From DAOSWM01 sp035380045 (GTDB taxonomy: Bacteria; Bacteroidota; Bacteroidia; Bacteroidales; Tenuifilaceae), in NCBI GenBank assembly GCA_035380045.1, contig DAOSWM010000004.1, positions 37,618 through 101,617 of the forward strand: 64,000 bases of DNA, read 5' to 3'. The translations under genes and the position numbers were made by a program. Positions 1-10,013 of the stretch are shown here, piece after piece. Under the pieces are notes generated by a model. The model searched no databases, was not told the origin of the DNA, and was given only the letters and a program-made list of their open reading frames with translations. Within the stretch, counting starts at the first letter, position 1, and every line of letters starts with the position of its first letter.

Positions 1-719
1 ACATAATGATTGCTCTCGATATTTCGAGTAGCATGCTAGCCCGCGATTTTGAGCCCGATAGGATTGAAGCAGCCAAGAATATTGGTATTCAGTTTATTTC
101 TGGTAGAAGAAACGATAGGTTGGGATTAGCCATCTTCGCCGGCGAGAGTTTCACCATGTGTCCCTTAACCACCGATCATGCCTCGGTTATCAACATGTTT
201 AAGGATATTAAAATGGGGTTGCTAGAGGACGGAACCGCCATTGGTTCTGGTTTGGCAACAGCAGTTACTCGACTTGCTGAGAGTGATGCAATTAGTCGTG
301 TTGTAATTTTACTAACCGATGGGGTGAATAATCGTGGCGAGGTTGCACCATTAACTGCTGCCGAGATTGCAAAAACATACGGTGTTAGAGTATACGCTGT
401 TGGCATAGGTTCACAAGGAATGGCTCCATACCCGGTGCAAACTCCCTTCGGAACCCGATACCAGGATATGAAGGTGGAGATTGACGAAGAGGTGCTTACC
501 CAAATTGCTGAAATGACAGGAGGTAAGTATTTCAGAGCAACCGATAACGAAGCGCTAAAAAAGGTTTACGAAGAAATTGACAGGTTGGAAAAAACAAAAA
601 TTGAGGTAACGGAGTTTAGCAAGAAGCAGGAGGAGTATAGGTTATACGCATTCATCGCGTTGGCTCTTTTAGCTTCGGAGGTATTGCTAAGAACTACTGT
701 ACTAAGGAGTATACCTTAA
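1..719 (+). CDS. batA: BatA-like VWA-domain membrane protein (5' end missing)
   Basis: Only the C-terminal part is present; the frame is open to the window edge, so the methionine at 6 is internal. The von Willebrand A domain has its MIDAS at once: D-I-S-S-S about five residues in, the Thr of GTAIG near residue 77 and the Asp of LLTDG near residue 104. A single hydrophobic segment near the C-terminus anchors it in the inner membrane, as in BatA. It is the first visible gene of batABCDE, whose products are linked to aerotolerance and envelope integrity in Bacteroides; the exact biochemical role is unsettled. batB follows after 24 bp and is a clear paralogue. Confidence 0.85.
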   Translation, partial: IMIALDISSSMLARDFEPDRIEAAKNIGIQFISGRRNDRLGLAIFAGESFTMCPLTTDHASVINMFKDIKMGLLEDGTAIGSGLATAVTRLAESDAISRVVILLTDGVNNRGEVAPLTAAEIAKTYGVRVYAVGIGSQGMAPYPVQTPFGTRYQDMKVEIDEEVLTQIAEMTGGKYFRATDNEALKKVYEEIDRLEKTKIEVTEFSKKQEEYRLYAFIALALLASEVLLRTTVLRSIP

Positions 720-743
720 TTAATCAAGTAAATTTGCTTAACA

Positions 744-1781
744 ATGTTTAGATTTTCGAATCCAGAGAATTTATACTTCCTAGCCATTATTCCAATATTC
801 TTGGGTTTATTCATTTTTGCTATATACTCCCAAAAACGAAGGTTGAGTATCTTTGGTAATCCCGATTTACTTAAGCAGCTAATGCCCTTGGCCTCAATTC
901 GCAGGGGATGGTTTAAAGTAATTATACTTCTGTTAGCCATTACGTTCGCAGTTTTTGGTTTGGCAGGGCCACAGTTTGGTTCGAAGTTAACTGAGGTAAA
1001 ACGTAAGGGAATAGAACTTATTATTGCCCTCGATGTTTCAAACAGCATGCTTGCTCAGGATATTCAACCTAACAGGATTGAAAGAGCGAAGCAAGCCATT
1101 TCCCGGTTGGTTGATCAGTTAACCTCTGACAGAATCGGTTTAATAGTGTTTGCAGGCGATGCGTACGTTCAGCTGCCTGTAACCAACGATTACGTATCAG
1201 CAAAAATGTTCCTTTCTTCAATTAGTCCCGGAATGGTTGGCAAGCAAGGAACTGCCATGGGAAAAGCAATTGATTTGGCAGCCAGCTCATTCAGCCCGCA
1301 GGAGGAAACAAAAAAGGTAATTGTAGTAATATCAGATGGTGAAAATCACGAAGACGACCCGGTAGAAGCAGCTAAAAAGGCAGCTGAAAAGGGAATTGTT
1401 GTGCACGCCATAGGAATCGGTTCACAGCAGGGAGCACCAATCCCTGTATCGTTGCGTCGTACCAGTGATTTTCTCAAGGACAAGGACGATAACGTGGTTG
1501 TAACCAAACTTGACGAGGAGATGCTATCCCAGGTTGCAGTTACAACTGGGGGCAAATACGTAAGGGCAACCAATACTCAGCTTGGGTTACTGCCGCTTTT
1601 CGATGAGATTAACCGGCTAGAGAGAGCAGAGCTGAAGGAGAAGGTTTACTCCGAGTACGACGACCAGTTTCAGTACCTTTTCGCTGTAGCAATATTACTT
1701 TTGGTTATTGATTTTTTTGTTCTTGAACGCAAGAACCGATGGGTTAAACGAATTAATCTTTTTGGAGGAAACGAACAATGA
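744..1781 (+). CDS. batB: BatB, VWA-domain membrane protein
   Basis: 345-residue protein with two hydrophobic segments at the N-terminus (about 9-27 and 57-75), a VWA domain (about 90-280) and a C-terminal membrane helix (about 308-326). MIDAS residues are intact: D-V-S-N-S, the Thr of GTAMG and the Asp of VISDGEN. This is the standard BatB architecture, with the VWA domain probably exposed between the helices to bind protein partners through a metal ion. Its stop overlaps the batC start (ATGA at 1778-1781), which indicates translational coupling. Confidence 0.9.
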   Translation: MFRFSNPENLYFLAIIPIFLGLFIFAIYSQKRRLSIFGNPDLLKQLMPLASIRRGWFKVIILLLAITFAVFGLAGPQFGSKLTEVKRKGIELIIALDVSNSMLAQDIQPNRIERAKQAISRLVDQLTSDRIGLIVFAGDAYVQLPVTNDYVSAKMFLSSISPGMVGKQGTAMGKAIDLAASSFSPQEETKKVIVVISDGENHEDDPVEAAKKAAEKGIVVHAIGIGSQQGAPIPVSLRRTSDFLKDKDDNVVVTKLDEEMLSQVAVTTGGKYVRATNTQLGLLPLFDEINRLERAELKEKVYSEYDDQFQYLFAVAILLLVIDFFVLERKNRWVKRINLFGGNEQ

Positions 1782-2524
1782 TAGCTAAACAATTCATCCA
1801 TACCATAGCTTTTGTTGCCAGCTTACTGATGGTTTTTAATGCTTTTTCGCAGAGCGAAAAAAAGGCAATTCGTGAGGGGAATAGGGAGTACAAGAAGGGC
1901 GAGTTTATCGATTCCGAAATTTCATATCGCTCGGCGCTTGAGAATAATCCATCATCGTTTAAAGGGAACTTTAATCTAGGTGATGCCATGTACAAGCAGG
2001 AGAAGTTCGAGGAGGCGTCAAAAGTTTTCGAGGATCTTTCAGAAGTAAACCTTTCTCCTAAGGAGAAAGCAGAGGTTTACCATAATCTGGGAAACTCATA
2101 TTTTAAGCAGGAAAAGTATCCTGAAAGTATTGAGGCATACAAAAATGCACTACGAAACGTCCCCGACGATTTGGAGACTAAGTATAACCTGGCGCAGGCT
2201 CAGCGAAAGCTAATTCAGCAACAGCAACAGCAAAATAATCAGGGGGAAGGGGAGAGCCAGAAAAATCAGGATAAGAATGAGAACCAGGAAAATAAGCAGG
2301 ATAAACAGGATGAAAATAAAGACGATAACAAGAAACAGGATCAACAGCAAAACCAACAGCAGCAGAATCAGGAAAATCAACAGCAGCAGAACCAGCAGCA
2401 AATTTCACCTGAGGACGCACGCAGAATGATGGAAGCCTTGCAGAATAACGAGAAGAATATTCAGGATAGAGTAAAGGAACAGCAAGCAAAAGCTGCCAAA
2501 GTGAAGGTTGAGAAAAACTGGTAA
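1778..2524 (+). CDS. batC: BatC, TPR protein with Gln/Asn-rich tail
   Basis: N-terminal signal-like segment ending near FSQS, then tetratricopeptide repeats (about residues 30-145), then a long low-complexity tail rich in Gln, Asn, Lys, Asp and Glu (about 147-212, encoded by CAG/CAA-rich DNA at about 2215-2405). TPRs in BatC are thought to scaffold the Bat complex on the periplasmic side. It overlaps batB by 4 bp and precedes batD by 11 bp. The charged polar tail is normal in kind for BatC; its length may vary among strains because of the CAG/CAA repetition. Confidence 0.88.
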   Translation: MIAKQFIHTIAFVASLLMVFNAFSQSEKKAIREGNREYKKGEFIDSEISYRSALENNPSSFKGNFNLGDAMYKQEKFEEASKVFEDLSEVNLSPKEKAEVYHNLGNSYFKQEKYPESIEAYKNALRNVPDDLETKYNLAQAQRKLIQQQQQQNNQGEGESQKNQDKNENQENKQDKQDENKDDNKKQDQQQNQQQQNQENQQQQNQQQISPEDARRMMEALQNNEKNIQDRVKEQQAKAAKVKVEKNW

Positions 2525-2535
2525 AGTATAGGTTT

Positions 2536-4353
2536 ATGAAAATAAATAGGTTGATATTATTTTTTGTACTTTTTGCATCGTCCTTTCCGGCTTTGCCGCA
2601 GGATGTGGAGTTTCTTGTGTCTGCTCCTTCGGTTGTTGCTCAGGGAGAACAGTTTAGATTAACGTTTACGTTAAATGCACGCCCTCAGGAGTTTAACCCA
2701 CCTTCCTTTGAGAATTTTTATATACTTGCAGGTCCAAGCACCTCCTCGAGTAGTAGTGTTGAAATAGTAAACGGAAAAATGACCCAGACCTTCAACTACT
2801 CGTATACATACATTCTTGAGGCAACAGCCGAAGGGAAATTTACCATTGAAGCTGCAAAAGTTACCGTTTCAAGAAAAGAGTATTCAACACAACCCTTTAC
2901 AATTGAAGTTGTGAAAGGTACTTCAAGGGCATCATCACAAGGGAATCAAGGCCAGCAGGGTGCGCAACAGTCAACAAGTCAACCTGATAATGACATGTTT
3001 GTTTCTGTTGAACTCAACCAGAAAACAATATACCGAGGAGAAGCGGTATTGGCTACCATTGCAATATACACACGTAGTAATATTGCTGGTTTTGAAGATA
3101 TTAAGTTTCCTTCGTTTACCGGATTCTGGAATCAGGAGGTTGAAACACCAAATAATGTTACATTCCAAAGAGTTAACCTAGGAGGGAAAATATACAATAT
3201 GGGCATTCTCAAGAAGTACCTTCTTTTTCCCCAGCGTACCGGTGAAATTAAAATAGACCCATTTGAGATTGTCGTTCTGTCGCAGCAGCGAAGCGGGCGT
3301 TCACAATCCATTTTCGATGACTTCTTTGGGTCGTACCAAACTGTCAGAAAACGTCTTGCTAGCAAACCAGTTGCACTCAAGGTGAAAGAGTTGCCAGCAA
3401 ATGCTCCCGCTTCTTTCTCAGGTGCTGTTGGAAGATTCTCATACGAAGCCAACCTCGATAAGGAAAAAATAAAAACCAATGAGGCCGTAACTTTACAGGT
3501 TCGAATTTCTGGAAGCGGAAATTTAAGGTTAATTGAAACACCAAAAATTGAGTTCCCCGGTGGGTTCGAAAAATTTGATCCTAAAGTATCTGATAATATT
3601 AATACTACATCACAGGGGGCAACGGGTTCCAAAACATTCGACTTTGTAGCCATACCTCGAACTCCTGGTAAATTCGATTTGGGGCAGGTAGAATTTACTT
3701 ACTTCGATCCAGTAAAAAATCAATACATTACACTAAAATCGAAACCCATAGAAATTGAGGTAGAAACCGATGGAAGTGAAACAGGTACACTCCAGGCAGT
3801 GGGTTTTGGTAAGGAGGATGTGAAGTTTATTGGTAGAGATATTCGGTTTATAAAAACCGAAACAGGCAAGCTCTCAAAGGGAATCGCTTTTATCATTGGA
3901 ACTCCTTTACTGCCAATTCTCTTCATGATACCTTTTGCTATTGCTATTGTTGCTTTTTTGGTTATACAGAAAAATCGGAAGCTTAATAGCAACATCGCTT
4001 TGGTCAAAACAAGGAAGGCCAGAAAGGTTGCACAACAAAAACTTAAACAGGCCCGCAAGTTCATGGAGGAGCTGAATAGTGAGTTGTTCTATAATGAGTT
4101 GCTTCGAGCAATGTGGGGGTACGTATCCGACAAATTGAGCATTCCGGTAGCTAATTTAACCAGCGATTTGGTGAAAGAAAAGATGCTTGCGCAAAGTATT
4201 AATGAGCAAGATGTTGATGAGTTTGTTGCAATAATATCAACGTGCGAATACACACGTTATGCACCTAAAAGTGAAACTTCGCAAATGACTGATGTGTATC
4301 ATCGGGCACATAACCTGATTTCGAGAATTGAGGGTACCATAAAAAAAATGTAG
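2536..4353 (+). CDS. batD: BatD, aerotolerance-operon protein
   Basis: 605-residue protein with a cleavable signal (cleavage probably after LPQ near residue 22), a large periplasmic beta-rich region (about 25-440), one membrane helix (about 450-477) and a cytoplasmic Lys/Arg-rich helical tail. Size, order and neighbours match BatD (oxygen-tolerance protein family). Molecular function is unknown; the operon suggests it works with the VWA proteins BatA and BatB. It sits 11 bp after batC and 5 bp before batE. Confidence 0.88.
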   Translation: MKINRLILFFVLFASSFPALPQDVEFLVSAPSVVAQGEQFRLTFTLNARPQEFNPPSFENFYILAGPSTSSSSSVEIVNGKMTQTFNYSYTYILEATAEGKFTIEAAKVTVSRKEYSTQPFTIEVVKGTSRASSQGNQGQQGAQQSTSQPDNDMFVSVELNQKTIYRGEAVLATIAIYTRSNIAGFEDIKFPSFTGFWNQEVETPNNVTFQRVNLGGKIYNMGILKKYLLFPQRTGEIKIDPFEIVVLSQQRSGRSQSIFDDFFGSYQTVRKRLASKPVALKVKELPANAPASFSGAVGRFSYEANLDKEKIKTNEAVTLQVRISGSGNLRLIETPKIEFPGGFEKFDPKVSDNINTTSQGATGSKTFDFVAIPRTPGKFDLGQVEFTYFDPVKNQYITLKSKPIEIEVETDGSETGTLQAVGFGKEDVKFIGRDIRFIKTETGKLSKGIAFIIGTPLLPILFMIPFAIAIVAFLVIQKNRKLNSNIALVKTRKARKVAQQKLKQARKFMEELNSELFYNELLRAMWGYVSDKLSIPVANLTSDLVKEKMLAQSINEQDVDEFVAIISTCEYTRYAPKSETSQMTDVYHRAHNLISRIEGTIKKM

Positions 4354-4358
4354 TTCCC

Positions 4359-5117
4359 ATGAAATTATTTAAAATATTTGCATCGATTGTACTAGTTGGA
4401 TTTAGCTTGGTTTCTAAGTCAAATCCCGACTCAATATTTGTAAAAGCCAACGAGCAATATTCAAACAGTAAGTTTGAGGAGGCAGCTCAGCTTTACCAGA
4501 TGCTGATTGATAGTGGTTTTCAGAATGTTGATTTATACTACAACCTTGGAAATACCTACTTTAAACTTGGTCAGATTCCGCAGGCGATACTAAACTACGA
4601 AAGAGCCTCCTTGCTTCGCCCAGGGGATGAGGATATAGAGTTCAACCTGGAAATGGCAAAGACATTCACAGTTGATAGGATAGAACCTTTACCTGAGTTT
4701 GTTATTATCTCGTGGTATAGAAGCTTTAGGGGCATTTTCTCATCGAATAGCTGGGCAATAATATCAGTAGTTCTTTTTTCAATCACCCTCGTGTTTGGAT
4801 TATTTTTTTGGTTCTCAAGAACCAAAGCTGTTAAACGATTATCTTTTTCAATAGCCTTGATTACATTGTTTTTAACATTCGCCACACTTGTTTTTAGCAA
4901 TCAGGAAAAAAAATCACTTAGCCAACGAAATAAGGCAATCATATTTGAACCTGTTGTAGCAGTAAAAAGTTCGCCTGATGATTCAGGGAAAGATATTTTC
5001 ATTCTTCATGCTGGGTCAAAAGTTACCATTACAAAAACTTTGGGCGAATGGGTAGAGATTCGCATTGCAGATGGCAATAAGGGATGGGTGCAATGTGTTG
5101 CAGTAGAACTTATTTAG
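4359..5117 (+). CDS. batE: BatE, TPR and SH3-like membrane protein
   Basis: 252 residues: signal segment, TPR pairs (about 25-105, with VDLYYNLGNTYFKLG typical), two membrane helices (about 132-152 and 160-178) and a C-terminal bacterial SH3-like domain (about 190-250, ending GWVQCVAVELI). This is the usual last gene of the Bat operon. Its final codon and stop overlap the end of the convergent kinase gene by 4 bp (5114-5117), leaving no room for an independent terminator. Confidence 0.85.
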   Translation: MKLFKIFASIVLVGFSLVSKSNPDSIFVKANEQYSNSKFEEAAQLYQMLIDSGFQNVDLYYNLGNTYFKLGQIPQAILNYERASLLRPGDEDIEFNLEMAKTFTVDRIEPLPEFVIISWYRSFRGIFSSNSWAIISVVLFSITLVFGLFFWFSRTKAVKRLSFSIALITLFLTFATLVFSNQEKKSLSQRNKAIIFEPVVAVKSSPDDSGKDIFILHAGSKVTITKTLGEWVEIRIADGNKGWVQCVAVELI

Positions 5118-7570
5118 TGTTGCTTCAGAGGGATTGTAATATTAAATTCAGTGCCTTTCCCAGGCTCGGATTTTACTTCAATAGTTCCGTTGTGCTCCTC
5201 AATAATTCCGTAGGAAATAGAGAGCCCTAACCCTGTTCCTTTGCCAACATCCTTTGTTGTATAGAAAGGGTCGAATATTTTGGGAAGTACATCGAGGGGT
5301 ATTCCACCACCATCATCAACAACCGTAATAATGCAGCTGTTTTCAGCATGTTTGGTAGTAATAGTAATGGTTCCCTTGTTCTCAATCGCATCAATTGCGT
5401 TGGAGATAAGATTCATTAGAACCTGATTCATTTTCCCCATTTTACACTCTATCTCGGGTAAGCTAGAATCTAGGTTTTTAATTATTTCAATATTGTGCTT
5501 GTATTTGTTCTTTAACAGCACCAGCACCCCCTCAACAATTTTATTTATGTTGGTGAAAGAAAACTCCTCTTTTTCGCTCCTCGAAAAATTACGCAGCCCT
5601 TGCACAATTTCGGCAGTTCGTTGTGCTCCCACCATTATATCGTTAATAGTTTCACGTATAGCGTTGTAGGCACCCTTAAAATCGTATTTATCTTTTAGTT
5701 CAGTGATTTTTCGAATAGTATCTTCCGGGTTTTCGTTTAACGATTCAATGTTTAGGATGATGCTGAGAACCTGATCAACATCAACAAAATCGCGCATTAT
5801 GCTATTTACTCCAGCGTAAACAAAGTTGATAGGGTTATTTATTTCATGCGCAATTCCTGCGGTTAACACACCCAAAGAGGCCATCTTTTCAGCTTTGATT
5901 AGCTGGTTATGAGCTTTTTCGAGGTTGTCTTTTTGGGCCGTAATTTCATCGTTCTGTTTCTGGATTAGTTCAGCTTGGGATACAATCTCATCGAGCATGC
6001 CAATAGTTTCCTGGTGTGCATTTTTTATTTGGGTAATATCAGAGTCAATGGCAACTACCTTAGTAACGTCTCCGTTGGCGTTACATATTGGGGTTAAGGT
6101 TGTTTGCAGCCAAATAGAATCTTTACTAGCTGTATCATATGACGACTCGTAATTTACCGATTCTTTGGTTTCGATACATTTACTAAACACTTCTCTAACA
6201 AATTCGTAGGTGCTAACATCGAAGAGCGATATCTTTTGTCCTTTTACAAAATCTTCAATATTTATGCCCGATAATTTGGTAAATACTGGATTGATCCACT
6301 CAATTTCTCCGGTTGGCTCCATAATAATAACGCTGTTGTTAGTTTTGCTAGCAACAATTGAGAGCTTTTCAAGCTCCTTGTTCGTTTCTTCGAGCAGTTC
6401 AGCCTGTGATTTTAGCTCCTCGTTTTTTTGAAATATTTCATTGTTTTTAAGTTCTATAGCCAAATTATTCTCATTAAGGAGTTTATTGGCTTTCTTTTTA
6501 TTTGAGTAGCTAAGGAACATGAAGAAGAGCATGCCCAATGCAAGAAATACGGCAGCGTACGATATGTAAAGTAAGTTGGTTTGGGTTCCAAGTTTCCTGG
6601 TTTGTTCATTAAGAATACTTTTCTGGGCATCAATTCTTTCCTGCTGGTTTTTAATTTCAATATTCTGAACTTCTAGTACTCGGTTTCTTTTGTCAAACTC
6701 AGCGTTCTGAAATTCAAGTTGCTCTTTCTGAAAGTTAATATCATCTTGATATTTTTTTAGCAACTCAATGTTTGAATTTAAAACTGATTGCTGTTTTAGG
6801 GTTGCAAGCTGCAGGCTGTCCAAATATTTTTCCTGTTGAGTTAGTTTATATTGTTGCTCCTCAATTTCATGCTTTTGGCGTTCAATGTCTAACCGTTGTT
6901 TGGTTATTGTATTTTCTTGGCTGTCAATTTCATGCCTTAACCTTTCAACCATTTCTCTTTCGGTAACAAGAACCTGTTCCTGCTTAAGGTAAAGTTCAGC
7001 AACGTCAATTTTAGATCCTCCAAGAAGGAGTAACCTGGGAAGTACAGATAAGTTATGGTCTTCCTCAATGGATAAACTGTTTAACTCAAAGCTAATCCTT
7101 CTTCGTTGGGTGTCGGAGTATGTAAAATTAATCATTACTAGCTCCTTGTTCTGGGCATTGTCAGTAATAATAAGAGTTGAATTGCTCCCAACAGTGCTTA
7201 GAAGAGTTTCCAAATGTTCATTGTAATCACTATCAACGAAAACAACTTGGGGAAATGGTTCCTTTATGGATTCAATACTGTTGTATATAGAAAGAGAAAT
7301 TGGCCTATTCTTTAGAGATTTCATCTTGCTTAACTCAACGAATTCATCAATATACATTTCGTTTGTGCTAATGATGGATATTTTAAATGTATCTATCTCG
7401 TTCTCGTTGGGCCAAAGTATATTCTGAATGAACTGAACAATATAGGCTGTTTTAATTTTTGCCTCTGAAAAGTGCTGTGCGCTAATTGATAATGAAAAAG
7501 TTGTGAATAGAAAGGTAAGCAAGGTTACTTTTCTTAAGAAAGAAATGCTGATTTGTAGTTGTGTCACCAT
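5114..7570 (-). CDS. YfiR-domain sensor histidine kinase
   Basis: 818 residues. After a signal/membrane segment (about 10-31) comes a YfiR-like (DUF4154) periplasmic domain (about 33-190), recognisable by AKIKTAYIVQFIQNILWP and the RLLLLGGSKID region. A long coiled coil (about 195-330) leads to a membrane helix (about 336-356), a second coiled coil, a PAS domain (about 405-520), a HisKA segment with GIAHEINNP (phospho-acceptor His) and an HATPase_c domain (NLISNAIDAI, DDGGGIP, GTGLGLS). Known YfiR proteins sense the periplasm and restrain signalling; here the domain is fused directly to a kinase. It is divergent from a TonB-dependent receptor, suggesting it senses something tied to that receptor. 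No partner response regulator is visible. Confidence 0.88.
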   Translation of the reverse strand: MVTQLQISISFLRKVTLLTFLFTTFSLSISAQHFSEAKIKTAYIVQFIQNILWPNENEIDTFKISIISTNEMYIDEFVELSKMKSLKNRPISLSIYNSIESIKEPFPQVVFVDSDYNEHLETLLSTVGSNSTLIITDNAQNKELVMINFTYSDTQRRRISFELNSLSIEEDHNLSVLPRLLLLGGSKIDVAELYLKQEQVLVTEREMVERLRHEIDSQENTITKQRLDIERQKHEIEEQQYKLTQQEKYLDSLQLATLKQQSVLNSNIELLKKYQDDINFQKEQLEFQNAEFDKRNRVLEVQNIEIKNQQERIDAQKSILNEQTRKLGTQTNLLYISYAAVFLALGMLFFMFLSYSNKKKANKLLNENNLAIELKNNEIFQKNEELKSQAELLEETNKELEKLSIVASKTNNSVIIMEPTGEIEWINPVFTKLSGINIEDFVKGQKISLFDVSTYEFVREVFSKCIETKESVNYESSYDTASKDSIWLQTTLTPICNANGDVTKVVAIDSDITQIKNAHQETIGMLDEIVSQAELIQKQNDEITAQKDNLEKAHNQLIKAEKMASLGVLTAGIAHEINNPINFVYAGVNSIMRDFVDVDQVLSIILNIESLNENPEDTIRKITELKDKYDFKGAYNAIRETINDIMVGAQRTAEIVQGLRNFSRSEKEEFSFTNINKIVEGVLVLLKNKYKHNIEIIKNLDSSLPEIECKMGKMNQVLMNLISNAIDAIENKGTITITTKHAENSCIITVVDDGGGIPLDVLPKIFDPFYTTKDVGKGTGLGLSISYGIIEEHNGTIEVKSEPGKGTEFNITIPLKQH

Positions 7571-7735
7571 CTAATCAGGATTGCATACAACCTTTTAAAT
7601 GTAATTTATTTTATTCTTTAAAAATAATGTATTCAGCTATATGATCCAAATTAATAAACCTTTCAACTAAATTATTATATTACTTGACGCATATTCAATC
7701 ATCGTTTATATTTGTTTTACACGAAAAGTGTCTTT

Positions 7736-9970
7736 ATGAAAAAACTTTGCTTTGCTTTTGCAACCATTGTTTACCTCTTTGCAACAATCTATTCGGCTAT
7801 AGCACAGAACGATTCTGTAAATATTTATAGCCTGAGTATAGAGGAGCTAATGAAGTTGGAGGTTGAAGTGGCGTCGTTTGTTCAAACAGACTTGAAAAAA
7901 CAGCCCGTATCGTTTACCACCATTAGCCACGAACAGCTACTACTTAGCGGAGCAAGAACTCTTGCTGATGCCCTTTCAATGTTTGTTCCCGGACTTTTTA
8001 TGGTTGAGGATCAGGATGATGTGATTGTTGGATTTCGTGGATTAGCTCCCGATAACAACTCAAAGCTTCTGATTCTGGTTAATGGTCAGAACCTTAACAT
8101 TGAGTGGTTCTGGGGACCGCCTCCCGCTTTGCTAAATACAACCCATTTCCAGTTTATCGAAAAGGTTGAGGTCATTCGTGGTCCCGGTTCAGTTACTTTG
8201 GGACAGGGTGCATTGCTGGGGGTGATAAATATTGTAACATCCAGCGGAAAGTTGAAAAGTCAACTCTATTCCAGCAGTTTCTCGGGGTCAGCAAACGCAT
8301 TTCTTGGAATGAACGATTTTTGGGGAGTACAGGCCGATGTCGGTTTTTATGATGAAAGTTCAAGTGGATACTTTTACATGGGAAAAAACGAGTACGCTGG
8401 TCAAATGCTAAGAAATGAGGGTTGGGCAAACGACAAGGCGAATGAAGGTTATAAAGGTGGCAATGTGATTGATATTGGTACCAAACTGAAACGAAGTTCG
8501 AATACATCCCTTATTGGAAACTATGCAATAAAAAAATTTGGTTTGGAATTAATAGTTATTGACCACAAGCAGGATTTGTATAATTTTTATCGCGATAGAA
8601 ATATCTTTGGCGAAACGCTCATCTCTTTCACTCCATCATTCCAGCATAACTTTAACGAGAATGTAAAGCTGAATGCGTCAATTAATGCTACTATCGATAA
8701 TTTTTTGTTGGAATCTGTTGATGGTTATACAATGGGAGGTTCGCGAGAGAATCGTTATGGAGGTAAACTAGTGCTGAACGTAAACGAACTGTTTCCTCGA
8801 AATCGACTTGCCGTTGGAACGGAGTTCTGACGCTTTGAATTTGGAAGGAAGAATTTTAGCGGCAATAATTTTATAAGCAATGTAGTTTCAAGCCAGCAAA
8901 TTGAAAATAATGAGGCATTTTATAGTGAAGCAAACTTGAATAAAGTATGGGGGTATAATTCCAGCATTAACGTATTCAGCCTTTTTGCTGAGGATTTCTA
9001 TGCTGTTACTGATTTTCTTGATTTCTTTACAGGAATTCGTTTCGATATGCACCCATACTGGGGCTCAAATTTTACGCCTCGCATTGGAGCAATGGTTTAT
9101 CCGAGTGAAATATTACGTTTTCGACTTTCCTACCAAACAGGATTTAGGGGAGCGGTAGGTTTACACTACGGCGGAGGCTACCGGCAGGATGGTTTGCTCA
9201 GCGAAACTAACTTTTTGCAGGTTTCAGCTTCATCAATTCCCATTTTCAACGAAAATGGAGAAGTAGCTGGTTACGAAAATAATTTACCCGAAACAAAACC
9301 TGAAAGCATGCAGGGATTCGAAGTTGCTGCAGATTGGGATATTAATTCCAAACTAAATTTCTACACAGTAGGTTTTTACAACGTAATTAGCAATGTTATT
9401 GATGTGGGAGTTATTTGGCGAAATCCTGATGTTTACCAAATGACAAATATTGGCAGCGATATTCCTGGCGACTGGAACGGTTACTGGTTCTTTAAAAACA
9501 CGTTGGGGCAGATTGTACAAGGAGGATTTGAATCGGTTCTGAATTTCAAAACATCACGAATTTCAGGAAACCTGAGCCATTCGTACGTTAAAGTTATCAG
9601 CTCATCGGAACAGCAGCGGGGAAGTATGTACCTAACCAGCGAAGGTAACTTTAAAGCTTACCCCGAGAATGTTTCCAGGGTAAACGTTATTGGCAAAGTA
9701 ACACCCGATTTCTCGTTGGGGCTCAATTATGCTTACTACTATTTTTGGTACTCACCAAACGATCAGAAAGTTGGTGCAAACCATCTGTTGAATGTTTCAG
9801 CCAGCTACGTTTTCTTCAAAAAGCTTAACCTAACTGCTAGTTGTACCAACTTACTCAACCAAACCCAACTTTACCCAATGAACAGTAACGTGGGCGATGT
9901 TGAACTTTCCGATGGAACTCCCTCGGTGGAGAATACTTCGCTATGGTTTAGCGTTAGATATACCTTCTAG
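7736..9970 (+). pseudogene. TonB-dependent receptor interrupted by an in-frame TGA
   Basis: Read through one TGA (8828-8830), this is a single frame of about 744 codons. A signal peptide (ends near YSAIAQ) precedes a plug domain (KQPVSFTTISHEQLLLSGA, VEVIRGPGSVTLGQGA, GVINIVT) and a 22-strand-type barrel ending in an aromatic residue (WFSVRYTF), as expected for outer-membrane insertion. The ATG at 7736 is preferred because the signal peptide starts there. Both halves are in the same frame and residues just after the stop (RFEFGRKNF) continue the barrel, so this is a single nonsense change, not a frameshift. It may be a real lesion, polymorphism or sequencing error. The neighbouring divergent YfiR-type kinase is a likely functional partner. 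Confidence 0.85.
8828..8830 (+). other. In-frame TGA inside the TonB-dependent receptor
   Basis: TGA within an otherwise intact frame; a single base change from CGA (Arg) or TGG (Trp) would explain it. No selenocysteine context is expected in this protein family. Confidence 0.9.
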
Positions 9971-10013
9971 TTGTGCGTCATGCAAAGAGACCCTACACTA
10001 AATTGAAGCAATT

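Noticed and set aside
2178..2489. Leucine- and proline-rich minus-strand ORFs over batC
   Set aside because: They are shadows of the CAG/CAA repeat codons of batC and have no start or family support.
8828..8830. TGA as selenocysteine in the receptor
   Set aside because: TonB-dependent receptors are not selenoproteins and no selenocysteine insertion element is recognisable downstream.
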